Source of the DNA: Hespellia sp.
Lineage (GTDB): Bacteria > Bacillota > Clostridia > Lachnospirales > Lachnospiraceae
Assembly: GCA_028689735.1 (NCBI GenBank)
Contig: JAQVCP010000003.1
Coordinates: 37,561-101,560 of the forward strand
Direction: 5' to 3'
DNA: 64,000 nucleotides
Of this stretch, positions 1-10,556 are shown piece by piece (within the stretch, counting starts at the first letter, position 1; each line of letters opens with the position of its first letter). Position numbers and translations under genes: made by a program. Under the pieces are notes generated by a model, which worked only from the letters and a program-made list of their open reading frames with translations, had not been told where the DNA came from and did not search any database.

Positions 1-776
1 CCCTTTCCAAAGTTCCCCACCGGATCATTCTCTCCCGAGAGAAAGAACACCGGAAGATTCTTGGGAATCATGGCATAACCTTCTTTTTTCTTCGTCTTCA
101 GCATACCTGTGAACATCTGATAATAAGCATTGACCGTAAAGGTAAAGCCACAGAGCGGATCTCGTAAGTATTGTTCCAGCCGCTCTTCATCGCTTGTCAC
201 CCATTCATACTCCGAAGAACCCTGTCTGAACTTCTTGTTATATCCGCCTAGCGCCATCTCCGTCACCAGATTACTGCGATGATGCCATCCCCGGAAAATA
301 GATAAAATTCTGCAGATATGTCTGCCCATACGAAGCGTAGCCTTGTGATGTTCCACGGGACTCCCCATAATGATGACTCCCGACAGACCTTTCCCATACA
401 TCTCGATATACTGTCTCACGAGAGCAGATCCCATGCTGTGCCCGAGAATAAAGTATGGGACATTCGGATATTTCTTCATTGTCCGCTGTCTCAGGGTATG
501 GATGTCACCAATGATACAGGTATTACCGTATTTTTCATTAAAAAATCCTAACTCTGACTTACTCTGAATGGATTTGCCATGGCCCAGATGGTCATTTCCT
601 ACCACATAATATCCTCTGTCGCATAAGAAATTGGCAAACTCGTCGTAACGCTCAATGTATTCAACCATACCGTGGCTGATCTGAAGGACAGCACGCACCT
701 CTCCTTCCGGCTTCCACTCCATCGTATGCACTTCTGTATTGCCGTCCTTCGACGGGTAATAGAATTCATCTCTCAT
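1..776 (-). CDS. alpha/beta hydrolase (monoacylglycerol lipase-like), C-terminus beyond window start
   Basis: Reverse-strand translation from CAT at 774-776: MRDEFYYPSKDGNTEVHTMEWKPEGEVRAVLQISHGMVEYIERY...FILGHSMGSALVRQYIE; GHSMG nucleophile elbow. Truncated by window edge so absent from the ORF track. Confidence 0.85.
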   Translation of the reverse strand, partial: MRDEFYYPSKDGNTEVHTMEWKPEGEVRAVLQISHGMVEYIERYDEFANFLCDRGYYVVGNDHLGHGKSIQSKSELGFFNEKYGNTCIIGDIHTLRQRTMKKYPNVPYFILGHSMGSALVRQYIEMYGKGLSGVIIMGSPVEHHKATLRMGRHICRILSIFRGWHHRSNLVTEMALGGYNKKFRQGSSEYEWVTSDEERLEQYLRDPLCGFTFTVNAYYQMFTGMLKTKKKEGYAMIPKNLPVFFLSGENDPVGNFGK

Positions 777-792
777 ATGTCATCATGTCCTT

Positions 793-2208
793 CTATCTGT
801 CATCCAATTTGATATACTCTCTGTGCTCTGCCAGCGGTTTATACGCCGGTCTGATAATCTTATCTACGTTCTTAAGTTCTTCCAGTCTGTGTGCACTCCA
901 GCCCACGATTCTTGCCGTCGCGAAAATCGGAGTATATAATTCCGGCGGCAAATCCAGCATACCATATACCAGTCCGCTGTAGAAATCCACATTGGCATTG
1001 ACTCCCTTATACATCTTGCGCTTCGCCGTAATCACTTCCGGTGCCATATGTTCTACCTTCTCATAAAGAGCATATTCCTTCATACAGCCCTTTTCTCTTG
1101 CCAGCTGCTTCACAAACTTTTTGAAAATCTCTGCTCTCGGGTCTGAAACAGAATAAATCGCATGACCCATTCCATAAATCAGCCCCTTCTTGTCAAATGC
1201 TTTCTTATCCAGAAGGTCTTCCAGATACTGTCTCACCTCGTCATCATCTGTCCAGTCACTGAGGTTCTCCTTCATGTCCTTGAACATCTGAGTCACCTTG
1301 ACATTGGCTCCGCCATGCTTCGGTCCCTTGAGAGATGCCATCGCCGCAGTCATCGTCGAATATGTGTCTGTTCCGGAGGATGTCACAACGTGAGTGGTAA
1401 ATGTAGAGTTGTTACCACCGCCATGGTCCATATGAAGCACCAGAGCCATATCCAGAATCGTAGCCTCCAACTTCGTGTAATTCCGGTTCTCCCTGAGCAT
1501 CACCAGAATATTCTCTGCGGTAGAGAGCTCCGGAGAAGGTGCATAGATGAATAAATCTTCACCCATGCGATAGTTATAAGCATGATACCCATATACCATC
1601 AGCATCGGAAACTGGGAAATCAGATTCAGACACTGCCTTAATACATTGGGGATACTTGTATCATCTGCTTTGCTGTCATAAGTATACAGACTCAAAAGTG
1701 AACGTGATAAACTGTTCATCATGTCCTTGCTCGGAGCCTTCATAATTACATCTCTTACAAACGTTGGCGGAAGTGTCCTGCGCTCCGTTAATGTCTTATA
1801 AAAATCATGCAGCTGCTGGTCAGTTGGCAGTTCTCCAAACAACAGCAGGTAAGCTGTCTCCTCGAAGCCAAAATGCTTTGCCTCAAGAAATCCATTCACA
1901 ATATCCTTGATGTTGTAGCCACGGTAATAAAGATTACCAGCACATGGAACCCTTTCTCCATCTACTATCTTTGTTGCGCTGACATCCGAGATATTCGTCA
2001 GGCCGGCGAGTACGCCCTGTCCATTCAAGTCTCGCAGGCCGCGCTTTACTTCGTACTTTGTGTATAATTCTTTCTCGATTGTATTGCTTTCTTCGCACAG
2101 TTTTGCCAAGGCTTCAATCTGAGGTGTGTTTTCAAATAATATCTTTCCATCTGTTGCACTCGTCATAGCACACTTCCTTTCTTGTTTCTGGTAGGCTTCT
2201 GTTGTCAT
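793..2208 (-). CDS. gltA: citrate synthase
   Basis: Full-length ORF with citrate synthase character (GLTNISDVSATKIVDG, MDHGGGNNSTFT, LKGPKHGGANVKV, GMGHAIYSVSDPRA). A start at 2166 (MTSATDG) behind a GGAAG-type SD is also plausible. Confidence 0.93.
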   Translation of the reverse strand: MTTEAYQKQERKCAMTSATDGKILFENTPQIEALAKLCEESNTIEKELYTKYEVKRGLRDLNGQGVLAGLTNISDVSATKIVDGERVPCAGNLYYRGYNIKDIVNGFLEAKHFGFEETAYLLLFGELPTDQQLHDFYKTLTERRTLPPTFVRDVIMKAPSKDMMNSLSRSLLSLYTYDSKADDTSIPNVLRQCLNLISQFPMLMVYGYHAYNYRMGEDLFIYAPSPELSTAENILVMLRENRNYTKLEATILDMALVLHMDHGGGNNSTFTTHVVTSSGTDTYSTMTAAMASLKGPKHGGANVKVTQMFKDMKENLSDWTDDDEVRQYLEDLLDKKAFDKKGLIYGMGHAIYSVSDPRAEIFKKFVKQLAREKGCMKEYALYEKVEHMAPEVITAKRKMYKGVNANVDFYSGLVYGMLDLPPELYTPIFATARIVGWSAHRLEELKNVDKIIRPAYKPLAEHREYIKLDDR

Positions 2209-2472
2209 AAAATGCCTGCCGCAATTCTTATCATCACCACCTACTGGAGGTGGAATCTTATCTTCACAAAAGATAGATTCAGTTCCATATATATTCTGTC
2301 ATTCTGTGTTATGAGACATCTGAGGTCTTTGTTCCACATTTGTCCGACTATTTAATTATACTAAATTCGGTATCTTTATACAACGAATGAAGTATTAAAA
2401 ATTTATGAACACTTTATAACCTTGAACTCGTTTTCTTCGTAAAGCGCACCTCCTGCTTCATCGCGCAGTGCT

Positions 2473-3372
2473 CTACACACTTGAAATGGGAGTTTGCTTA
2501 CGTGCGAGCGAAGAAAATGAATTGGAAAGTTTTGCGAATTCCCCAAGCGTGAGGGCCTCCCCACGGATGCTCGCCCCTCTTCCAAGCTCCTCGATTGCCG
2601 CAGTAATCTGCTCTTTTGTAAAATCCACCTCCGGCGAATTGTTCAGTCCATTAGAAAGGGTCTTTCGTCTCTGGTTAAAGGAAGCACGAATCAGACGGAA
2701 CAGCAACCGCTCATCCTCTACCTGGACCGGAGGATTCTCATAACGATCCAGGCGGATGACTGCCGAACCAACCTTGGGTCTCGGCATAAAGCAGTTTGGC
2801 GGTACATTTGCCACAATATAAGGTCTGGAGTAATATTGAACCGCCAGCGACAATGCGCCGTAGTCCTTGGTTCCCGGTCCCACCTGCATACGGTCTGCGA
2901 CTTCCTTCTGTACCATCACTGTGATGCTTTTGATGGGCACATGGCTCTCGAAAAGTCCCATGATGATTGGCGTGGTGATGTAATAAGGCAGATTTGCAAC
3001 CACCTTGATTGGCTGGTTGTTGTTCTCCTCCCGTGCCAGCTTCCCGATATCCACCTTCAAAACATCATCATTCAGGACTGATACATTGTCGTAGGCGGAC
3101 AAGGTATCTTCCAGAATCGGAATCAAAGCCTTATCAATCTCCACCGCAACCACCTTGCCGGCTGCCTGCGCCAGATACTGGGTCATAGTCCCGATTCCCG
3201 GTCCAATCTCCAGAACAAAATCATCCTTGGTAATCTCTGCCGAATCGATGATCTTATCCAGTACGTGGGCATCAATCAAAAAATTCTGACCGTATTTCTT
3301 CTGGAAGGAAAAATTGTATTTCTGCAGAATCTCTATGGTATTCTGCGGGTTTCCTAATGTTGGTTGTGTCAT
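2473..3372 (-). CDS. rsmA: 16S rRNA (adenine1518-N6/adenine1519-N6)-dimethyltransferase
   Basis: KYGQNFLIDAHVLDKII, VLEIGPGIGTMTQYLA, NLPYYITTPI: KsgA/RsmA motifs. The ORF-track start (3471) overlaps tatD; MTQPTLGN at 3372 is the better start. Confidence 0.93.
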   Translation of the reverse strand: MTQPTLGNPQNTIEILQKYNFSFQKKYGQNFLIDAHVLDKIIDSAEITKDDFVLEIGPGIGTMTQYLAQAAGKVVAVEIDKALIPILEDTLSAYDNVSVLNDDVLKVDIGKLAREENNNQPIKVVANLPYYITTPIIMGLFESHVPIKSITVMVQKEVADRMQVGPGTKDYGALSLAVQYYSRPYIVANVPPNCFMPRPKVGSAVIRLDRYENPPVQVEDERLLFRLIRASFNQRRKTLSNGLNNSPEVDFTKEQITAAIEELGRGASIRGEALTLGEFAKLSNSFSSLARKQTPISSV

Positions 3373-3412
3373 GTTCTCTCCTTTTGGTTCTATGGTTTCC
3401 TGTGCTGCTCTT

Positions 3413-4174
3413 CTAAAATCGATAAAACTCCCGTGCATTTTTTTCTGTCTGCTCCAAAACCTCATCTTCACTTACGCCTTTCAGCTGTGCGATTTCCGCA
3501 ACTACGTAAGGCAGATTCCGGGAAGAGTTGCGCTTTCCTCTATTGGGTGCAGGTGCCAGATAGGGACTGTCCGTCTCCAGCAAAATGGATGTCAGCGGAA
3601 CCGCCTTTACCACCTTCTTCAGCTTCTTTGCATTTCCAAAGGTCACCACTCCGCCGATTCCAAGATAATATCCCATTCCTGTATATTCCAGCGCCTGATC
3701 CACAGAATAAGAATAGCAGTGAATATCGCATACCAGGTCCTTCCCCTGTTCCTTTAGAATTTCCATGGTGTCCGCCGCTGCGTCTCTGCTGTGGATGACC
3801 ACCGGAAGTCCCAGCTCGCGCGCCAGCTGCAGCTGCCGGATGAACCACGTTTTCTGGACGTCGTGGTGCTCCTTATCCCAGTAATAATCCAATCCGATCT
3901 CGCCCACCGCCAGAACCTTCTCCTGCCGGCACATTTCCCTCAGCTGCGCAAATGTCTCCTCATTCAGCTTGCCCACCTCATCGGGATGGATGCCGATGGT
4001 TCCATAGACATCCGGGTACTGCTTTGTAAGCTCCAGCGTTCTTTGACATCCCGCCAGAGATGCCCCGCTGTTCACAACTGCCGCAATCCCATGCTCCTTC
4101 AGCGAAGACAGCAGTTCGGCTCTGTCCTCGCCGAAGGATTCGTCATCATAATGTGCATGTGTATCAATAATCAT
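3413..4174 (-). CDS. TatD family hydrolase (DNase)
   Basis: MIIDTHAHYDDESF, GIHPDEV, GEIGLDYYWD, LLETDSPYLAP: TatD motifs. Confidence 0.92.
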   Translation of the reverse strand: MIIDTHAHYDDESFGEDRAELLSSLKEHGIAAVVNSGASLAGCQRTLELTKQYPDVYGTIGIHPDEVGKLNEETFAQLREMCRQEKVLAVGEIGLDYYWDKEHHDVQKTWFIRQLQLARELGLPVVIHSRDAAADTMEILKEQGKDLVCDIHCYSYSVDQALEYTGMGYYLGIGGVVTFGNAKKLKKVVKAVPLTSILLETDSPYLAPAPNRGKRNSSRNLPYVVAEIAQLKGVSEDEVLEQTEKNAREFYRF

Positions 4175-4212
4175 GTCTTTCTCCTTGCTTCTTCTCAATC
4201 AATTTCTGAATA

Positions 4213-6672
4213 CTATTTCCCATTGGAAATGTATCCGATGAATGTATTTCCTCCAGTCGCTGCCATCTGAGTGACCGCATCCATGGCTCCCTGATTCTCC
4301 AGTCCGGTGGCGGGGTCGATATACGTTACCGTGGAAGTGGTATATCCTGTCAGAAGTATCGCCTGATCCACCCCGGTCAGTGCAATTACCGGAAGTCCCT
4401 TGTTAATTATATAGAGCACCTGGTCCAGTGTGCATCCGGTCAAATCCACTTTGGTCGCATCATAACTGCTCATCACACGCTCGCAGGCTGCCTTTGTGGT
4501 CTCGCCTTCCTCCGTGCCAAATATGCCGACGCCGGTTTCAAAGGACAGATCACGATTTCCTTTTTCCCATAGATACGCCTGCTCCGAAGAAATCACAACA
4601 CCAGAGACTGCCTCGGCCTTTGCGACCGCGTAGCCTGCCTTGTCATACACACCTTCCAACCGTCCCATGCCGTAGACGTAGAACTTATTTTCCTCCGCCG
4701 CACCGTCCAGTGCAATGGTTGCCGCCTGCTCATAAAGCACCTGCCGCGGTCTGAGCACCTTTGGTGACGGGTCGGAGATTCCTTCTGCATACAAAAGACG
4801 CATCTGCCGTTCCATTTTCTCAGAGGTGTAGGATTCCAGCGAAATATTGCTCTCCGCCTTTTCCTCATTATTCGTCACGTAATCCTGAGCGATTCCGGTG
4901 TAGATTCCCTCATTCTTCTGCAGTCGGTTCACGGTAAGCATGCCGTTCTCCACCAGGACATCTTCAATATAGATGCTATCCTGCTGGTAAGTCTTGACCA
5001 CTTCACCCTTGCTGTCCTGAATTTCCATGACATACATCGGAAGGATTCCTTCCCCGCCCACAGTTGCTCCTGCATCCTCTGGCTTTGCAAATCCATAGGC
5101 AAAGTCGCTGAATACGAACCCAAGAGGGGTGATGGATTCTCCCTGTGGTGCACTGACTGTCCGCTTTTGGGCTGTATTCAGATTGAGTACCGTCACCTCG
5201 GTAAACTTTCCTTCAGAAGATGCACTCACAAATGCCAGCAGATGCCCGTCCTCCGACACAACATATTGTCCGTCCTTCAGATTCTCTGCAATCACATTCT
5301 GCTTCTGGTCTTCCACATTGATCTCGTAGAGCGATCCGCCCGTCAAAACATAGAGCAGATGGCTTTCATTGTGGTAATACACCAGTCTGCCAAGCTCTTC
5401 CTCGGCGATGGCAAATGATTTGTCACTTGGAATGAATGCTTTTTCTTCCACCGAGTTCTTCTCAATATCGAAGTAGAAAATATCCACACCGACCATTCCT
5501 TCATGAGCACCCCGGTTCATATATCCATAGACTGCAAATGTAGTGCTGCCATTTGCATCCACACTGATGATCCGCACGGCATGCTGACTGTTGCGATTTC
5601 TCGGGTCCGTACTTCCGGTCCCTGAGAAGCTATATAGCAGAGACAGCTGATCCGCCTCCTGATTGTAATTCCAAAGCTCCCGCTCCTGTACAAAAGACAC
5701 AATCGTACCGTCATCATTTGTCACATATGGGATATCCGATGGGACGATTCCAAGCAAGATTCCCGATTCACTCATCACCTTTCCACTACCATTGAATTCC
5801 TGGTTCATGGTCCGGTTATAGTCCAGAAGGAAAATCTGCTCGCGGGCATAACGAACCCGGAAAAACTCTTCTATGTTGTAGGTCTCGGTTTGTGTATCCC
5901 CCTCACAGGTTACCTGATAGGATGCCTGTACCGAAGTGTACATGCTGTTGCTCTCCTTGATGCTCCACTGCACCTCACTTGCAAGCTGCGGAGCCAGACT
6001 CCCCCACATCACCTGGTCTGCCGAAGAATTGATGGTCACCCTCTGGTACGTGCTGTTGTCTCCGTCACTGTTCGGCTCCAGATACGTTGTGAGCTCGCTC
6101 TGTGCCGATTTTTCAAAGGTCTTGTTGTGAAAATCCTGTACGAAATCCAGACACTGCTTCAATGACAGGTCATCCGGTTTCTCCACCCGTGTATAGTACG
6201 AAACTGTTTTTTTCCCAATCTGCAGTTTCAGCTCCAGGACGCCTTCTTTGGCTTCTCCCAGTGCGTTTCCGACACGAATTGCCACCTGGTTGTTCTCGAT
6301 TGCCGCTTCATCCTCCAGATATTTTGTTTCTCCGTCCAGAGAATATACGGTGTAGCCCACCTCGGTAAGCTCATTTCCATAGTCTTGAAATGTTGTCTCC
6401 AGAGTTCCGTCAGCGTTAAGCGGTGTAATTGTATCCCGCATGGCAGTAATGTCCATCTCGCTCACATAGCCGACTAAGGTATTAACTGTTGTTCCTTCCT
6501 CTGTAAAGGATACCGTAGGCAGAGAAGCCTCCGCCATGTCGGAGGTCACATCCTCTACATTTCTATTTGTAATCACACTGATGACAACCAGCGACAGCAG
6601 AAAAATAACGCTGAGCACGCTGATTTTTATGATTCTCCTTCTTCTCATTTTTACTCCCTTTCTTTCAAACAC
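4213..6672 (-). CDS. large membrane-anchored protein, repetitive (possibly beta-propeller-like) body, C39-like C-terminal segment
   Basis: 819 aa, N-terminal TM (IIKISVLSVIFLLSLVVISVI), C-term GLPVIALTGVDQAILLTGYTTSTVTYIDPATG resembling a C39-like fold. A start at 6648 is also possible. Confidence 0.6.
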   Translation of the reverse strand: MFERKGVKMRRRRIIKISVLSVIFLLSLVVISVITNRNVEDVTSDMAEASLPTVSFTEEGTTVNTLVGYVSEMDITAMRDTITPLNADGTLETTFQDYGNELTEVGYTVYSLDGETKYLEDEAAIENNQVAIRVGNALGEAKEGVLELKLQIGKKTVSYYTRVEKPDDLSLKQCLDFVQDFHNKTFEKSAQSELTTYLEPNSDGDNSTYQRVTINSSADQVMWGSLAPQLASEVQWSIKESNSMYTSVQASYQVTCEGDTQTETYNIEEFFRVRYAREQIFLLDYNRTMNQEFNGSGKVMSESGILLGIVPSDIPYVTNDDGTIVSFVQERELWNYNQEADQLSLLYSFSGTGSTDPRNRNSQHAVRIISVDANGSTTFAVYGYMNRGAHEGMVGVDIFYFDIEKNSVEEKAFIPSDKSFAIAEEELGRLVYYHNESHLLYVLTGGSLYEINVEDQKQNVIAENLKDGQYVVSEDGHLLAFVSASSEGKFTEVTVLNLNTAQKRTVSAPQGESITPLGFVFSDFAYGFAKPEDAGATVGGEGILPMYVMEIQDSKGEVVKTYQQDSIYIEDVLVENGMLTVNRLQKNEGIYTGIAQDYVTNNEEKAESNISLESYTSEKMERQMRLLYAEGISDPSPKVLRPRQVLYEQAATIALDGAAEENKFYVYGMGRLEGVYDKAGYAVAKAEAVSGVVISSEQAYLWEKGNRDLSFETGVGIFGTEEGETTKAACERVMSSYDATKVDLTGCTLDQVLYIINKGLPVIALTGVDQAILLTGYTTSTVTYIDPATGLENQGAMDAVTQMAATGGNTFIGYISNGK

Positions 6673-6718
6673 CAGCCTGTCTCAAATTTGTCTTCGCCTG
6701 ACAGACTAATGCTGCATG

Positions 6719-7969
6719 TCAGATTTTTGTAGAAACCTTGTGGGTATTCAATAACTTCCCAAGTGTCGGTTCCACATGCAGATAAGTCTCACATGCGTCA
6801 ATTTCCTTCTGGCTCGTTTTGCATTTGCCACTCATCTTATCCTGCTTCACTCCCCGAATCAGGATGTTCTTCGGTGTGTGCTCCATGTCGATAAATTCCA
6901 GAACCTGAGTCTCATAGCCCTGACTCTCCAGATATTCCGCACGCAAGCCATCCGTCACCAGTGCCGCCATACGCTCCTTCAAAAGACCATACTTGAGCAC
7001 TGGGCGCAGCTCCTCGCTCTGAATCTGCCGATTCACTTCATGCTGACAGCACGGCACCGACAGAATGACTCTGGCATTCCAGCCGATGGCCTTGGCGAGG
7101 GCAAAATCCGTTGCCGTATCACAGGCATGCAGCGTCACTACCATATCTACCTCATCTACGCCTGTGTAATCTGCAATATCCCCCTCCAGGAACTTCAGCT
7201 TTTCATACCCATATTTCTCGCTCAATTCATTGCAGTGACGAATCACATCTCTCTTCAAGTCCAGCCCGATAATACGAATGTCATATTTCTTCAATTCGTG
7301 CAGATAATAGTACATGGCAAATGTAAGATAGGACTTGCCGCATCCGAAATCCAGAATCGTCACTTCACGATCCTTCGGAAGCTGTGGCAGAATATCCTCA
7401 ATGAATTCCAAAAAACGATTGATCTGACGAAACTTATCAAACCGGGAGCGAACGACTTTTCCATCCGGAGTCATCACGCCAAGATCCTTAAGAAACGGAA
7501 CTGGTCTCCCTTCCTGCAAAATATATTCCTTCTTGCGGTTGTGAGAAAGACTCACTTCGCGAGCCGTCCCCGACTGCATCTTTTTCTTGATTGTAACCTT
7601 GCCCTTTTTACTGACCAGCACATTTGCCTGAAGATTCTTCGTCTCCAGCTGCATCTGCTTGAATTCCTGCATCAGCTCTGTAAGCCGCTCTGCAGCCTCC
7701 CCGGCTTTTAAGTTCTCGTGAAATGCCTGCGTCTTTGTAAAGGATTCCAGCTGAAAAAACAGCTCCTGCCCTTTCAGAATCGGACGAACCTTGATACGCA
7801 GCACGTCTGCCGCACCTTCCGGCCCGTTTTGTGTAGTTTGTCCGGTCTGTTCATTCTGCTCAGTTGGGGCAGTCTGTCCGGTCTGTTTTCTGCTTCTCGG
7901 GCTGCTGAGCGTGGCGGTGAGGAAAGCCGCATCCAGCGTCTGTTGTAATAATTTTTTTAATTCCTGCAT
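6719..7969 (-). CDS. class I SAM-dependent methyltransferase
   Basis: VTILDFGCGKSYLTFAMYYYL SAM-binding motif; GLDLKRDVI; VVTLHACDTATDFAL; SVPCCQHE. Confidence 0.8.
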   Translation of the reverse strand: MQELKKLLQQTLDAAFLTATLSSPRSRKQTGQTAPTEQNEQTGQTTQNGPEGAADVLRIKVRPILKGQELFFQLESFTKTQAFHENLKAGEAAERLTELMQEFKQMQLETKNLQANVLVSKKGKVTIKKKMQSGTAREVSLSHNRKKEYILQEGRPVPFLKDLGVMTPDGKVVRSRFDKFRQINRFLEFIEDILPQLPKDREVTILDFGCGKSYLTFAMYYYLHELKKYDIRIIGLDLKRDVIRHCNELSEKYGYEKLKFLEGDIADYTGVDEVDMVVTLHACDTATDFALAKAIGWNARVILSVPCCQHEVNRQIQSEELRPVLKYGLLKERMAALVTDGLRAEYLESQGYETQVLEFIDMEHTPKNILIRGVKQDKMSGKCKTSQKEIDACETYLHVEPTLGKLLNTHKVSTKI

Positions 7970-8244
7970 TTATATTCTCCAATTGATTTTTATGATTCAT
8001 TTGTAGGTAAGTAGCTTCGCTTGTAAGTAAATGGCTCTTTTCTCAGCTAATTTAGTTCCTTTGACAGGTGCACAAAAAAACGTACACCTATCAATATTAT
8101 AACAAATGTACACAATTTATGATATACTATTTGAAAAGTTCGTATTAGAAGCCCATCTGTGTGTTACTGTTTGCGCCTATGCAAGGGGTGCCACGAGCAG
8201 CGCGGACAATATCTGATTTGTAAGTTATAACACGGAGGTACCAC

Positions 8245-8496
8245 ATGAATTATACCTATATGATCAAATGCAGTGACGGAAGTCTCTACACCGGCTGGAC
8301 CAACAATCTAGAAAAAAGAATCGATGCACATAACAGTGGTAATGGCGCCAAGTATACGAAAGCCCGACTCCCGGTAACGCTCGTCTATTATGAAAAATTT
8401 GCAACAAAAGAAGAGGCGATGAAGCGCGAATACGCCATCAAACACCTCTCCCGTGCGCAAAAATTAAAACTGATAAAAGCCGACACTGCTCAATAA
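8245..8496 (+). CDS. GIY-YIG nuclease family protein
   Basis: 83 aa: MNYTYMIKCSDGSLYTGWTNNLEKRIDAHNSGNGAKYTKARLPVTLVYYE, UPF0213/GIY-YIG type; SD cacggaggtaccacATG. Confidence 0.9.
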   Translation: MNYTYMIKCSDGSLYTGWTNNLEKRIDAHNSGNGAKYTKARLPVTLVYYEKFATKEEAMKREYAIKHLSRAQKLKLIKADTAQ

Positions 8497-9339
8497 TTAT
8501 CCTTCTACATACTCGATTGGATTCACTGGTTCGCCATCTTTCAGCATCTGAAAGTACAGGCTGACTCCTTCTACACTATAGTATTTTGTCGGTGTTGTCA
8601 GGTAGCCAAGCAACTCTCCTGTTGCAAGATAATCTCCCGCTTCCACCTGGACATCCTTCAGTTGTCCATAGACCGCTTCGTAACCATTCCCCATATCCAG
8701 TTTCACTGTCATCCCAGTCTGTGCAGAATCTTCCACGCTCTCCACGATTCCCGATGCTGCTGCCAGAATCTCCTCATCTTCTTTTCCGCCGATAATCACT
8801 GCCGGATTGTAACGGTACTGCTGCAATGTAGAGTAGTAAACCATCTTGTCCATACTGTAGTTCAGCAAAATTGCACCACTTGCAGGCCACACTAATGTAC
8901 TGTCCTCGTCAAAATAAACTTCTGCCGCTGTACCTTCTGTGGCAACACTGTCTTGTGCTGCACTGCCATTTTCAATGGTAGTTCCTGTGTCTGATGTACC
9001 ATCCTGACTCCCCGATACATCGCCATCCTCTGCCTTTGTTCCGTCTGTTGAATCGCTTTCATTTGCTGTATCTGTTGAACTGGTCCCGTTTGGATCCTCA
9101 GCACCATTTCCCTCTGTGGTGTCGGATGTATCCGTCTCCGGCAGAAGGATATCATTGGTCGTCGCCTCTTTGCTCTGTTCCTCGGCTTTCGCCAGTTCAT
9201 TTTCCATCTTCTGTTGATAATTGTGGAATGTATAGGCACCTACCATAGTGACCACTGCCACAAAACAGACAACGATTCCAATCGCTGCGCCCTTCCCCTT
9301 TAGGGAAAATTTCTTTTCTTCCTTTTTCATGTTCATCAC
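8497..9339 (-). CDS. M23/LytM-like (SpoIIQ-like) membrane protein with degenerate active site
   Basis: N-term TM, Thr/Asp/Ser-rich linker, C-term LytM-like fold (ILAAASGIVESVEDSAQTGMTVKLDMGNGYEAVYGQLKDVQVEAGD...LYFQM). YGQL and LYFQ replace YGHL and LHFE-type motifs. Adjacent to spoIID. Confidence 0.7.
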   Translation of the reverse strand: MMNMKKEEKKFSLKGKGAAIGIVVCFVAVVTMVGAYTFHNYQQKMENELAKAEEQSKEATTNDILLPETDTSDTTEGNGAEDPNGTSSTDTANESDSTDGTKAEDGDVSGSQDGTSDTGTTIENGSAAQDSVATEGTAAEVYFDEDSTLVWPASGAILLNYSMDKMVYYSTLQQYRYNPAVIIGGKEDEEILAAASGIVESVEDSAQTGMTVKLDMGNGYEAVYGQLKDVQVEAGDYLATGELLGYLTTPTKYYSVEGVSLYFQMLKDGEPVNPIEYVEG

Positions 9340-9468
9340 CTCTGACTGTATTTTTGCCAGAAATATAACTGGTTATACATGAATTATATTTTTCAAAAAA
9401 TTATTTTACCAACTTCTCTCTTGTACAACTTCTCTCTTGTACTATATTGTAAACCATTCCTTGTAAGG

Positions 9469-10518
9469 TTATATTTCGTCCACCTCCACCCCCTCAAAGA
9501 AATAACCCAGAATCTCCTGCATACTTTTTCCCTCTTTTGCCATCTCGTTTGCTGTCCACTGGCTCATCCCAAGTCCATGCCCGTTCCCTACCGTTGTAAT
9601 CTGCAGCTCCTCCCCCCTTTCCTGAAAAGAGATATTACAGGAAGCAAGACCCAGCGCCTGGCGGAATTCTTCGCCGCTGCAGGTGGTCCTTCCGACCCTG
9701 ATCTGCAGGGCATATCCTGCAGAATCGGTCTGCACGACCTCCAGATCTGAAAACTCCAATTCTTTCTGCTGTGTCTCCTGTGCCTTTTGATTCTCCAGTT
9801 CTGCCTCCGCTGCCTCCGCTGCTTTCGCCTCCTTTTCTTCCTCCCTTTTCTGCATCTCAGTTTCCCCAGCTTTCTCCTCCTGAGCTTCCTTCTCTGGTGC
9901 TTCCGCCCCTGACACTTCCACAGCCACCAGGTACGGATGACACGCGTGCTGCACCTCCTGATAAGAATATGTACCGATATGAATCGCCGCATCTGCCTCT
10001 TTGTCCGTCTCACATGCCACCGCTTTCAGATAAGGGTAGGCTTCACTTTTCAGGACTTCCTGCCCGCTGCGGGTGCTGCCGTTGTTGGACTGGTGAAATG
10101 GTGTCAGTGCGTATGTTCCGTTGTATTTCAAGACCGTTTTTCCAGTTTCCTCCACAGCCGACTTGATCTTTTGATAGTTTTTCTCATAATTGTCCGCTCC
10201 CCATTTATCCGCCATCTGCTCCGGTGTCAGCGCTTCACCGCTCTCTTTTTTTCCTTCCCGGAAATATTCTGTCCGCAGAAGTATCGCCTGACATTTTAAT
10301 GCTTCCGCCTCATAGTCCGCAGGCATAGAAGCTGCCAGCAGACCAATCAGGTACTGGTTCTGGTGCTCTGCATCGCTTGGTCGCTCTGTCCCGTGTAAGA
10401 AAACAGTAATGACATAAGGCAGGAGAATCAGAATCAGGAAAAAAGATCCGATAGACTGCAGACGCAGCTTTAGTTTTATTAGGAATATTGGGAAACGATC
10501 CGGCATTATTTGCAGCAT
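9469..10518 (-). CDS. spoIID: SpoIID/LytB domain protein (stage II sporulation protein D-like)
   Basis: LIGLLAASMPADYEAEALKCQAILLRTEY...YKGT-like repeats, GHGLGMSQWTANEMAKEGKSMQEILGYFFEGVEV. Start at 10518 has SD GGAGGG with 7-nt spacing. Confidence 0.88.
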   Translation of the reverse strand: MLQIMPDRFPIFLIKLKLRLQSIGSFFLILILLPYVITVFLHGTERPSDAEHQNQYLIGLLAASMPADYEAEALKCQAILLRTEYFREGKKESGEALTPEQMADKWGADNYEKNYQKIKSAVEETGKTVLKYNGTYALTPFHQSNNGSTRSGQEVLKSEAYPYLKAVACETDKEADAAIHIGTYSYQEVQHACHPYLVAVEVSGAEAPEKEAQEEKAGETEMQKREEEKEAKAAEAAEAELENQKAQETQQKELEFSDLEVVQTDSAGYALQIRVGRTTCSGEEFRQALGLASCNISFQERGEELQITTVGNGHGLGMSQWTANEMAKEGKSMQEILGYFFEGVEVDEI

Positions 10519-10521
10519 AAA

Positions 10522-10556
10522 AGAGCCCTCCATATATTATCTATATGGAAGACTCT
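10522..10556 (-). promoter_or_regulatory. 14-bp hairpin that includes the Shine-Dalgarno of spoIID
   Basis: Plus strand AGAGCCCTCCATAT-ATTATCT-ATATGGAAGACTCT. On the minus-strand RNA all 14 positions pair, two of them as G-U wobbles; GGAGGG SD lies in the 3' arm. Confidence 0.6.

Noticed and set aside
6680-6735. Sequence CTCAAATTTG...GCATGTCA resembling the region at ~19495-19545
   Set aside because: Similarity too short and imperfect by eye to call a repeat without alignment.
8100-8244. Intergenic region before the GIY-YIG gene considered as a structured RNA
   Set aside because: Has a promoter-like TATACT but no recognised riboswitch or sRNA consensus; treated as an ordinary 5' UTR.
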